Origin: Macrosoma leucophasiata | Taxonomy: Eukaryota; Arthropoda; Insecta; Lepidoptera; Hedylidae | Assembly: GCA_036365455.1 (NCBI GenBank) | Contig: JAWQUS010000023.1 | Location: forward strand, 7,254,001 to 7,318,000 | DNA: 64,000 bases | Direction: 5' to 3' | Shown here: positions 9,813 to 18,720 of the stretch, in pieces | Layout: the number at the start of each line of letters is the position of its first letter | Numbering within the stretch: the first letter of the stretch is position 1 | Program-made: the position numbers and the translations under genes | The notes under the pieces: generated by a model | Seen by the model: the letters and a program-made list of their open reading frames with translations, nothing else | The model's database searches: none | Told to the model about the DNA's origin: nothing

Positions 9813-10264
9813 AGGGCAGCCACACAAAACTAGGCGATGCGATGCGATGCGGCGCCTCATCGCAATACCTGCGATGCGAATTCCAGCGACGTAATTTCGT
9901 CCGAAAGAAGCGCGCATGTCCCCGCGGCTGGTGTAGATTGTAAGCAATCTACTCGGTTAAGCACTACGGGCGCGGTCGGGTGTGTGATGGGTGACCGCTA
10001 GTGGCATATTAAAATGTGTTTCCGTTGTTTCGGAGGGCACGTCAAGCCGTCGGTTCCGGTTGCTATCGATAGATCGCAGTCGTTAAACCTTGTCGAAGGC
10101 CTTATGGGCGGTGTGCAACCCGCACTGGAGCAGCGTGGTGGAGACAGCTCCAGGCCTCCCCCTAAAAAGGGGAGAGAGTCGTGCCCAGCAGTGGGACGTA
10201 TAATGGGTTGCCATTTTTATTATTATTAATTTCGTCCGAAATATTAAAAGTATGGTCGCCTGGA
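9813..10264. mobile_element. palindromic GCGATGCG MITE, copy B, split by a 5S-SINE
   Basis: The left arm and core start lie at 9813-9906 (cacacaaaactaggcgatgc, repeated gcgatgcg, taatttcgtccgaaa). The core continues at 10227-10264 (tattaaaagtatggtcgcc). The 5S-SINE was inserted in the core. The right arm is missing because the unit of the large duplication begins at 10265. Confidence 0.7.
9907..10226 (+). mobile_element. 5S rRNA-derived SINE, copy 1, with 15-bp TSD
   Basis: Flanked by a perfect 15-bp direct repeat taatttcgtccgaaa (9892-9906 and 10227-10241), the mark of retrotransposition. The head (about 9932-10005) resembles the 3' two thirds of 5S rRNA: ctcggttaagcac, acgggcgcggtc and gatgggtgaccgc correspond to the 5S internal control region (box A, intermediate element, box C). 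The body has ggcctccccctaaaaagggg, and the 3' end is agcagtgggacgtataatgg followed by gttgcc and a short (TTA)n tail. Other copies lie at 13586, 17313, 31769 and 61109. Confidence 0.88.
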
Positions 10265-10379
10265 ATTACTTTCCTGGTTATATGTTGTTTATAGGCTACA
10301 GTAATTACTTACCATCAATAAAAACTGTATGCAATAAAAATGTAACTTACGGGCTTTCTAAGATAGGACGGCAGTTTAA

Positions 10380-10842
10380 ACGTAACTTCACGCCTGTAAT
10401 CCCCAAAGGGGTAGGCAGAGATAAATGCGTGCATTCAAGCATACATGCAAACACCCACGATTGGCCGGATACGGTTTGGCCCATGAAACAGGTGGCGAGC
10501 CTATTGACATCTCCGGGCACATTACCAAACTTCGAGGTATGTATCTTCACGCCAGGTCCCTAACGGGGTAGGCAGAGAGTGTAGAGCGCCAGACATCCCG
10601 GTTCTGACAAACCTCTCGTGCCTCGTCTACCTTCATCATTCTCTTCATACATGCACGCCGATTCCTAAGACTTTTGACCCCACCATCAGACAGAACTCGA
10701 CCTATTTGGTCAACAAACATCCCAATAGAAACAGAGATAAAGGACTTTACACCATTATCTCTGATAACCCCCTACCCGGGAATCGAACCCAGGGCCTCAG
10801 CGTAATAGTAGTGGCCTGCTACCACTAGGCTACCGAGGCAGC
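10380..10842 (-). mobile_element. tRNA-derived SINE type 1, long form
   Basis: Reads on the minus strand from the tRNA-like head (10842 down to about 10768: gcctcggtagcctagtgg, then ggttcgattcc) to the ggcgtgaagttacg end at about 10382. Between them the module tctgcctacccc..ggcgtgaag occurs twice, so this long form carries an internal duplication of its 3' module. Its duplicate is at 14107-14569. Confidence 0.85.
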
Positions 10843-11099
10843 TTAAAATGAAGAAATTCTACACGTTGCATTGTCACTACATTTGGGCGTTGGCGTCTAG
10901 TACAGCTCATTATAATTTTAGTTGTACGTAATACTAACTGTGTCAAGCAGTAGACGGAAACATAATAATCATCACAAAATAAATATAATCTTACGTAGAG
11001 TTACAAAAATTTTGATTTTATAAAATGTAGAGAAACGTTAAATATTTATTTTCCCACGACTTCGTCCGCGTGTACTTAAAAATGTCCTAAGGAACCATA

Positions 11100-11275
11100 C
11101 TTTCACTCCTAAGTCCTAAGATATTATGGCTCCGTGCCAGAAATTACAAAGCCATTCATTACCATCTGACTGGAACACAACAGTGCTGAACACTATCATT
11201 TGGCATCAGATAGAATAGATAATGTGGTAGAGTCTGCGCCCTCAAACTCCATCATTGGAGCTTTACCACAGGTAA
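11100..11275 (-). mobile_element. GGTGGT-hairpin SINE-like repeat, partial, copy 3
   Basis: Reverse-oriented 5' part: ctccgtgccagaaattacaa, ctgactggaacacaacagtg, ending gctttaccacaggt. Duplicated at 14827-15002. Confidence 0.75.
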
Positions 11276-11387
11276 AATATATAATATATAAATAGTGCTC
11301 GTTTGACTATACGGCTGTACAGCTGTAATGTATAGTTAGTAGAAATACTGTATAGTTCTGGAAAAATGATATTTAATAATATTTTCA

Positions 11388-11672
11388 CTGGTGTAGATAC
11401 CAAGTGTAGGAGCTCGAGGGCGTAGGCACCATCGCATTACCTAATCTATCTGCCGATAAATGGTAGTGTTCGGCACTGTCGTGTTCTGGTCAGATGGTAA
11501 TGTATGGCCCTGTAATAACTATCACAGAGACATGTCACCCTAGATCTCAGGGGTGGCAACGTATCTGTATTTTGACGTCCTGTTTTTATGTAGATGTCTA
11601 TAGGCTGTAGTCATCACTTAACATCAATATAAGTTGCAAGCTTGCTTGTCACTTTCCTAACATAAAAAAAAT
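11388..11672 (+). mobile_element. GGTGGT-hairpin SINE-like repeat, copy 4
   Basis: Starts tcactggtgtagatac after ttttc and ends cctaacataaaaaaa. It is full length but about 15-20% diverged by eye. Duplicated at 15115-15399. Confidence 0.8.
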
Positions 11673-12132
11673 AATAAAAATTACTCAGGATAATCTATAC
11701 TTATAATAAAACTGTAGATGTGTAAATTCTGTACATTGAAAATATTGAAAAAATAAATACCAGGGGATGTTACTAGATCGATACCGAACACAAATATGTG
11801 ATTAGAACATTTTTTGTCTGTCTGTCTGTTTGTTCAAGCATCACACAAAATCTACCGGTCCGATTACGATGAAACTTAGTATAATTATACTTTAATGTTT
11901 GCCGCACAACACTGGGTACTTTTTATCCCGAAAAATGTATGTTTGTCTGTGTGTTTGTGCACGCTAATTTCAGAAATGGCTAATCCAATTTTCAGTTTTT
12001 TTTTAATAAATTGTGGTAAGTTTCACATAACATTTACTGTTTGTTTCATGTCAATCGGTTCAGAAATAAAAAAGTTACCACAGTTTAAAAAATCATATCG
12101 AATATTTTTAAACTATTCTGAATCTATCTTTT

Positions 12133-12545
12133 TTAGGGTTCCGTATCTAAAAAGTAAGAACTGACCCTATTACTCATCCTCCGCTGTCTGCCTGTCTGTC
12201 CGTCCATCCGTCTGTCTGTCCCCAGGCTGTATCTCATAAACAGTGATAGCAAGAAAGCTAAAATTTTCACAAATTATGTATTTCTGTTACCGCTATAGCG
12301 ACAAAATTGAATACTAAAAATAAGAAAATGAAAATATTAAGGGGCCAAGGGGGCATACAATAAACGTGTTTTTTTCGTATATTTTTTGCTCGATATCAAT
12401 AACGGTAGCAAGTAGACACTTAAAATTTTCACAGAATTTTTTGGTCTTATGTTGTATATTACCTTCCAACAAACGAAATGTTAATGGCATTTTTTGTACG
12501 GAACCCTTCGTGTACGAGTTCGACTCGCACTTGGACGGTTTTTCC
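12133..12545 (+). mobile_element. nested lepidopteran repeat agggttccgta ... acggttttt
   Basis: Begins ttagggttccgtatctaaa, has a gtctgcctgtctgtccgtcc tract, and ends acggaacccttcgtgtacg ... ttggacggttttt. Fragments with the same ends occur near 23750, 32700, 35559, 40310, 50950 and 58490. Class not determined. Confidence 0.55.
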
Positions 12546-12594
12546 TCTGTTAGTACCATTAAGCATACCGCATAGCAGCGTCCCGGCATAAAAC

Positions 12595-12740
12595 AATCTC
12601 CGCTATGATCACTATTCAGCATGCCAAGCGTGGCAATTATGGCGTATTCTTTCCGTATGACGCACAACACTTTTAGGACCATCTTCGGGAAAGGCTTTGT
12701 CCAGCGGAGACGGATGGACGTCTTTCGGATGTGATTATGA
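12595..12740 (+). mobile_element. LINE 3' tail fragment feeding a GGT tract
   Basis: catgccaagcgtggcaatta, aggctttgtccagcggag and ggacgtctttcggatgtgat match CR1/Zenon-type 3' ends whose tail is (GAT)n. The adjacent GGT/GAT-rich tract probably grew from that tail. Confidence 0.5.
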
Positions 12741-13157
12741 TAACGGTGATGGTGGTGGTGGTGGTGGTGGTGGCGTTAGTGGTGTTGGTGGCATTGGTGG
12801 TGTTTGTAGTGGTGGTGGTGGTAGTGGTGGCGTTGGTGTCGCTGGTGGCATAGGTGTTGTTGGTGACTCTGGTGATGGTGTTGGTGGCGTTAGTGGTGCT
12901 GGCGGTGGTTTTACTGGCGGTGGAGGCATTGGTGGCGTTGGTGATGTTGGTGATGTTGTTGGTAGTTTTGGAGGCGTTGGTGGCATTGGTTGTGGTGGTT
13001 GTGGTGGTTTTGGTGGCGTTTGTATCAGTGGTGGCATTGGCGGCGTAGGTGTTTTGGTGATGGTGATGGCGTTGTTGGTGGTGGTGGTAGTGATGATATT
13101 GGTAGTGGTGGTGGTGGTGATGATGGTGGTGGTAGTGTTGGAGGCATTAGTGGGTAA
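12741..13157 (+). repeat. GGT-rich microsatellite/minisatellite
   Basis: About 420 bp dominated by ggtggt, ggtgat, ggtgtt and ggtggcgtt words. It is strongly G/T on this strand. Open frames on both strands (Gly/Val-rich one way, Pro/Thr-rich the other) are by-products of the repeat and not genes. Duplicated at 16468-16884. Confidence 0.93.
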
Positions 13158-13584
13158 AAATGCACAACGTTAATATTAAATTTTTCTCTTCTGCCGGCTC
13201 TTACGGAGAGCTTATATTATGCATAGATCTATCTTTTATCTTTAAAAATTGACTGAAAGTTTACAAAAGTTTATAATAATTTCTATAAAACAATATTATG
13301 TATAGAAGTTTAAAATGGCCTTTTCGAAAATACGGTTCAGCATAGGGTGGATGCGCGTTTAAACACATAGTTAGCAATGTTTCATAATGCTAGCAGTCTG
13401 TGTGCTTTTATCCCCGAAGGTCATACGTCTAATATCGTGTACAGAGAAGCATTACTGCAAAATAGATTTTTTTAGCTACCCAAAAGTGTTTATGATCCAA
13501 AATTAACCAAAATGTATATCCAAAAGCGCTGCCTAAAGTCCCAAAGCCACTATTCTACGCAAACAAAGTTGCGGGCACAGCTAG
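13158..13584. other. Helitron 3' part, non-coding
   Basis: No gene seen. It runs into the CTAG terminus at 13584. The same sequence is at 16885-17311. Confidence 0.5.
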
Positions 13585-13585
13585 T

Positions 13586-13950
13586 AATATAATAATAATG
13601 GCAACCCATTATACGTCCCACTGCTGGGCACAAGTCTCTCCCCTTTTTGGGAGGAGGCCTGGAGCTTACTCCACCACGCTGCTCCAATGCGGATTGGTGG
13701 AGGTGGGTGGGTTAGTGGCCAACCCGCTGTCGGATGTTTTCAAACCGCCCATAAGGCCTCCGACAAGGTTTAACGACTGCTTTCTATGGATAGCAACCGG
13801 GACCGACGGCTTACCGTGCCCTCCGAAGCACGGAAACGCGCATTTACTTTGCCACTAGCGGTCACCCATCACACTACCCGACCGCGCCCGTAGTGCTTAA
13901 CCGAGTAGATCGCTTATGATCTACACCAGCCGCCGGGCAATGCGCGCTTC
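13586..13950 (-). mobile_element. 5S rRNA-derived SINE, copy 2
   Basis: Full-length minus-strand copy. The head is at the right end (gaagcgcgcattgcccggcg, then the ctcggttaagcac, gggcgcggtc and gatgggtgaccgc boxes). The tail on the left reads aataataatggcaaccc. It sits directly behind the Helitron 3' terminus. Confidence 0.88.
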
Positions 13951-13965
13951 ACGTTTAATATCTAT

Positions 13966-13991
13966 ATATTATATATATATATAATATATAT
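13966..13991. repeat. 26-bp A/T palindromic junction between the 3.7-kb copies
   Basis: Only A and T, palindromic in character (tatatattatatatatatat). It is absent from the outer ends of the two copies, so it is filler at the duplication joint. Confidence 0.85.
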
Positions 13992-14106
13992 ATTACTTTC
14001 CTGGTTATATGTTGTTTATAGGCTACAGTAATTACTTACCATCAATAAAAACTGTATGCAATAAAAATGTAACTTACGGGCTTTCTAAGATAGGACGGCA
14101 GTTTAA

Positions 14107-14569
14107 ACGTAACTTCACGCCTGTAATCCCCAAAGGGGTAGGCAGAGATAAATGCGTGCATTCAAGCATACATGCAAACACCCACGATTGGCCGGATACG
14201 GTTTGGCCCATGAAACAGGTGGCGAGCCTATTGACATCTCCGGGCACATTACCAAACTTCGAGGTATGTATCTTCACGCCAGGTCCCTAACGGGGTAGGC
14301 AGAGAGTGTAGAGCGCCAGACATCCCGGTTCTGACAAACCTCTCGTGCCTCGTCTACCTTCATCATTCTCTTCATACATGCACGCCGATTCCTAAGACTT
14401 TTGACCCCACCATCAGACAGAACTCGACCTATTTGGTCAACAAACATCCCAATAGAAACAGAGATAAAGGACTTTACACCATTATCTCTGATAACCCCCT
14501 ACCCGGGAATCGAACCCAGGGCCTCAGCGTAATAGTAGTGGCCTGCTACCACTAGGCTACCGAGGCAGC
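14107..14569 (-). mobile_element. tRNA-derived SINE type 1 (duplicate)
   Basis: Same element as 10380-10842, copied by the large duplication and not inserted independently. Confidence 0.85.
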
Positions 14570-14826
14570 TTAAAATGAAGAAATTCTACACGTTGCATTG
14601 TCACTACATTTGGGCGTTGGCGTCTAGTACAGCTCATTATAATTTTAGTTGTACGTAATACTAACTGTGTCAAGCAGTAGACGGAAACATAATAATCATC
14701 ACAAAATAAATATAATCTTACGTAGAGTTACAAAAATTTTGATTTTATAAAATGTAGAGAAACGTTAAATATTTATTTTCCCACGACTTCGTCCGCGTGT
14801 ACTTAAAAATGTCCTAAGGAACCATA

Positions 14827-15002
14827 CTTTCACTCCTAAGTCCTAAGATATTATGGCTCCGTGCCAGAAATTACAAAGCCATTCATTACCATCTGACTGG
14901 AACACAACAGTGCTGAACACTATCATTTGGCATCAGATAGAATAGATAATGTGGTAGAGTCTGCGCCCTCAAACTCCATCATTGGAGCTTTACCACAGGT
15001 AA
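14827..15002 (-). mobile_element. GGTGGT-hairpin SINE-like repeat, partial (duplicate)
   Basis: Duplicate of 11100-11275. Confidence 0.75.
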
Positions 15003-15114
15003 AATATATAATATATAAATAGTGCTCGTTTGACTATACGGCTGTACAGCTGTAATGTATAGTTAGTAGAAATACTGTATAGTTCTGGAAAAATGATATT
15101 TAATAATATTTTCA

Positions 15115-15399
15115 CTGGTGTAGATACCAAGTGTAGGAGCTCGAGGGCGTAGGCACCATCGCATTACCTAATCTATCTGCCGATAAATGGTAGTGTTCGG
15201 CACTGTCGTGTTCTGGTCAGATGGTAATGTATGGCCCTGTAATAACTATCACAGAGACATGTCACCCTAGATCTCAGGGGTGGCAACGTATCTGTATTTT
15301 GACGTCCTGTTTTTATGTAGATGTCTATAGGCTGTAGTCATCACTTAACATCAATATAAGTTGCAAGCTTGCTTGTCACTTTCCTAACATAAAAAAAAT
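15115..15399 (+). mobile_element. GGTGGT-hairpin SINE-like repeat (duplicate)
   Basis: Duplicate of 11388-11672. Confidence 0.8.
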
Positions 15400-15420
15400 A
15401 ATAAAAATTACTCAGGATAA

Positions 15421-17311
15421 TCTATACTTATAATAAAACTGTAGATGTGTAAATTCTGTACATTGAAAATATTGAAAAAATAAATACCAGGGGATGTTAC
15501 TAGATCGATACCGAACACAAATATGTGATTAGAACATTTTTTGTCTGTCTGTCTGTTTGTTCAAGCATCACACAAAATCTACCGGTCCGATTACGATGAA
15601 ACTTAGTATAATTATACTTTAATGTTTGCCGCACAACACTGGGTACTTTTTATCCCGAAAAATGTATGTTTGTCTGTGTGTTTGTGCACGCTAATTTCAG
15701 AAATGGCTAATCCAATTTTCAGTTTTTTTTTAATAAATTGTGGTAAGTTTCACATAACATTTACTGTTTGTTTCATGTCAATCGGTTCAGAAATAAAAAA
15801 GTTACCACAGTTTAAAAAATCATATCGAATATTTTTAAACTATTCTGAATCTATCTTTTTTAGGGTTCCGTATCTAAAAAGTAAGAACTGACCCTATTAC
15901 TCATCCTCCGCTGTCTGCCTGTCTGTCCGTCCATCCGTCTGTCTGTCCCCAGGCTGTATCTCATAAACAGTGATAGCAAGAAAGCTAAAATTTTCACAAA
16001 TTATGTATTTCTGTTACCGCTATAGCGACAAAATTGAATACTAAAAATAAGAAAATGAAAATATTAAGGGGCCAAGGGGGCATACAATAAACGTGTTTTT
16101 TTCGTATATTTTTTGCTCGATATCAATAACGGTAGCAAGTAGACACTTAAAATTTTCACAGAATTTTTTGGTCTTATGTTGTATATTACCTTCCAACAAA
16201 CGAAATGTTAATGGCATTTTTTGTACGGAACCCTTCGTGTACGAGTTCGACTCGCACTTGGACGGTTTTTCCTCTGTTAGTACCATTAAGCATACCGCAT
16301 AGCAGCGTCCCGGCATAAAACAATCTCCGCTATGATCACTATTCAGCATGCCAAGCGTGGCAATTATGGCGTATTCTTTCCGTATGACGCACAACACTTT
16401 TAGGACCATCTTCGGGAAAGGCTTTGTCCAGCGGAGACGGATGGACGTCTTTCGGATGTGATTATGATAACGGTGATGGTGGTGGTGGTGGTGGTGGTGG
16501 CGTTAGTGGTGTTGGTGGCATTGGTGGTGTTTGTAGTGGTGGTGGTGGTAGTGGTGGCGTTGGTGTCGCTGGTGGCATAGGTGTTGTTGGTGACTCTGGT
16601 GATGGTGTTGGTGGCGTTAGTGGTGCTGGCGGTGGTTTTACTGGCGGTGGAGGCATTGGTGGCGTTGGTGATGTTGGTGATGTTGTTGGTAGTTTTGGAG
16701 GCGTTGGTGGCATTGGTTGTGGTGGTTGTGGTGGTTTTGGTGGCGTTTGTATCAGTGGTGGCATTGGCGGCGTAGGTGTTTTGGTGATGGTGATGGCGTT
16801 GTTGGTGGTGGTGGTAGTGATGATATTGGTAGTGGTGGTGGTGGTGATGATGGTGGTGGTAGTGTTGGAGGCATTAGTGGGTAAAAATGCACAACGTTAA
16901 TATTAAATTTTTCTCTTCTGCCGGCTCTTACGGAGAGCTTATATTATGCATAGATCTATCTTTTATCTTTAAAAATTGACTGAAAGTTTACAAAAGTTTA
17001 TAATAATTTCTATAAAACAATATTATGTATAGAAGTTTAAAATGGCCTTTTCGAAAATACGGTTCAGCATAGGGTGGATGCGCGTTTAAACACATAGTTA
17101 GCAATGTTTCATAATGCTAGCAGTCTGTGTGCTTTTATCCCCGAAGGTCATACGTCTAATATCGTGTACAGAGAAGCATTACTGCAAAATAGATTTTTTT
17201 AGCTACCCAAAAGTGTTTATGATCCAAAATTAACCAAAATGTATATCCAAAAGCGCTGCCTAAAGTCCCAAAGCCACTATTCTACGCAAACAAAGTTGCG
17301 GGCACAGCTAG
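15421..17311 (+). mobile_element. Helitron-like element (duplicate)
   Basis: Duplicate of 11694-13584, including the nested repeat (15860-16272), the LINE tail (16322-16467) and the GGT tract (16468-16884). Confidence 0.7.
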
Positions 17312-17312
17312 T

Positions 17313-17677
17313 AATATAATAATAATGGCAACCCATTATACGTCCCACTGCTGGGCACAAGTCTCTCCCCTTTTTGGGAGGAGGCCTGGAGCTTACTCCA
17401 CCACGCTGCTCCAATGCGGATTGGTGGAGGTGGGTGGGTTAGTGGCCAACCCGCTGTCGGATGTTTTCAAACCGCCCATAAGGCCTCCGACAAGGTTTAA
17501 CGACTGCTTTCTATGGATAGCAACCGGGACCGACGGCTTACCGTGCCCTCCGAAGCACGGAAACGCGCATTTACTTTGCCACTAGCGGTCACCCATCACA
17601 CTACCCGACCGCGCCCGTAGTGCTTAACCGAGTAGATCGCTTATGATCTACACCAGCCGCCGGGCAATGCGCGCTTC
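17313..17677 (-). mobile_element. 5S rRNA-derived SINE (duplicate of copy 2)
   Basis: Same as 13586-13950. The 5S-like boxes are intact on the minus strand near 17585-17645. Confidence 0.88.
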
Positions 17678-17737
17678 ACGTTTAATATCTATTAATCTAA
17701 TATTTAATTATGAAAATATGTTTTACTGATTGTAGAG

Positions 17738-17935
17738 ATCTGCTGCTGGAGTGGGCAGAGGCACCACGACATTACCTACTTGCTGCTAAATGGTAAAGAT
17801 CATCGCTATCGTGGTCTGATTAGGTGGTTATCTATGACTCCTTAATTTCCGGCGTAGAGACATTAGGAGTGGGCGGAGTAGCAAAACATTTATTTACATT
17901 ATACTCTTTTGTTTTTATGTAGATATTTAATGACT
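17738..17935 (+). mobile_element. GGTGGT-hairpin SINE-like repeat, degenerate, copy 5
   Basis: Decayed: ggcagaggcaccac, acctacttgctgctaaatgg, taatttccggcgtagagaca and a final tttttatgtagat. The 5' hairpin is lost. Confidence 0.6.
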
Positions 17936-18102
17936 ACAATATTCCGAACATGTATGCCTGTTTGCCATTTTCACTTATTATGAAAAAAAAAGCTGTCGTT
18001 ACGTTATCTAAACAGTTTTCTCATATATCTGATCCCGATTTTGTTTGTCCGATTACTTTTGACGGGTCGTTACGATCAAAATTGGGTATAAACCAGGCAT
18101 AA

Positions 18103-18392
18103 ACAATTTCATTTTAAAAGGGTAACTCTAGATTCGGAGCTTGCTAGTTTATTAGCGTGCTTATGAAGCGTCCGTTACACATGTGAAGGCTGTTTTTGTA
18201 TTTCGTAGCGTGGCGTGTGGACACCAGATACCAAACAAAACAGTTTATCGTTATACGCTCAATATCTGGTTCACTCGGTTACTTTTAATGGGGCCGTTTG
18301 GCGAGAAAGGGTATTAGCAATTTTACATTAAAAGGGTAACTCGCTTTGAAAGCGTCCGCACACGTGAAGGCTGTTTCGAGGCGCGTGGCTCA
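18103..18392. repeat. short direct duplication upstream of the CpG island
   Basis: Block 18103-18213 and block 18316-18392 share, in order, acaattt/gcaatttt, ttaaaagggtaactc, gcgtccg..acac.tgtgaagg and ctgttt....gcgtggc. The second copy runs into the CpG island. Confidence 0.65.
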
Positions 18393-18720
18393 ATGGGCGC
18401 GGGGCGGCGCCCGAGCCTCCGCCGGCCGCCAGCCAGTCGCGCCTCACGCCCCGGAGGGGCTGCACGTGTCCTCGCTCCCGCTCGCGACTTATGTAACCAT
18501 CCGCACGGTGAGTCCGCAGCCTCCGAGCCCCTTCCACCCTCGCTCGCCTACATCGACCCCGCGGTCCGACCCACACGCCCGCCTCGCTCGAGCGCTCGCG
18601 GAACCACTCGATTCATATCGACTGATAAACTCGCGCCACGGAACCGCGGCTGACCCTTACGTTGTGCAATAACTGTCAGCTGAGAGGTGACATAATCGAT
18701 GCAGAAAGTACCGGTGCTCG
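18330..18720 (+). promoter_or_regulatory. CpG-rich island, probable promoter/first exon with splice donors
   Basis: About 400 bp of strongly CpG-rich DNA in an otherwise AT-rich window, with two E-box-like sites (cacacgtgaa, gcacgtgtcc). Two good donors follow: GTGAGT at 18508 and GTGAGT at 18721. An ATG at 18699, with an in-frame upstream stop at 18693, would give a 22-nt coding start (MQKVPVL, phase 1) joined to the second donor. The first exon could equally be wholly non-coding. Direction plus is inferred from the donors. Other frames here are arginine/proline-rich by composition and I do not call them genes. Confidence 0.5.

Larger units (their letters stand above)
11694..13584 (+). mobile_element. 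Helitron-like element (TC...CTAG, A|T target)
   Basis: Opens tctatacttataataaaac and closes gcgggcacagctag. The left flank is A (11693) and the right flank is T (13585), the Helitron insertion signature. The 5' part has tgtctgtctgtctgtttgtt and aaaatctaccggtccgatt, typical of lepidopteran non-autonomous Helitrons. There is no Rep/helicase frame. It carries nested material: a ggttccg...cggttttt element (12133-12545), a LINE tail (12595-12740) and a GGT tract (12741-13157). Duplicated at 15421-17311. Confidence 0.7.
10265..13965 (+). repeat. 3,701-bp direct duplication, left copy
   Basis: Every base I compared recurs 3,727 bp downstream, with a constant offset from one end to the other, hence no indels. 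Contents: tRNA-SINE type 1, partial SINE-like repeat, SINE-like repeat, Helitron with nested element and GGT tract, and 5S-SINE. It begins attactttcctgg and ends tttaatatctat. Confidence 0.97.
13992..17692 (+). repeat. 3,701-bp direct duplication, right copy
   Basis: Matches 10265-13965 with constant offset 3,727. After 17692 the sequences part (taatctaatatt versus the A/T filler). The right copy is therefore the one whose 3' flank is probably original, while the left copy keeps the original 5' flank. Confidence 0.97.

Noticed and set aside
9932..10005. A true 5S rRNA gene
   Set aside because: Only the internal control region part is similar; the 5' third and 3' stem of 5S rRNA are missing and the copy is bounded by a target duplication.
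10347..10563. Small frames repeated exactly at 14074-14290
   Set aside because: They lie wholly inside the tRNA-derived SINE and are repeat text, not genes.
12697..13173. 158-residue Gly/Val-rich open frame and a Pro-rich frame on the other strand (also at 16424-16900)
   Set aside because: They are translations of the GGT microsatellite; both strands and several frames are open because the repeat lacks stop codons.
13598..13858. 86-residue frame, also at 17325 and in part at 61276-61467
   Set aside because: It is a reading of the 5S-SINE body on the strand opposite to its head.
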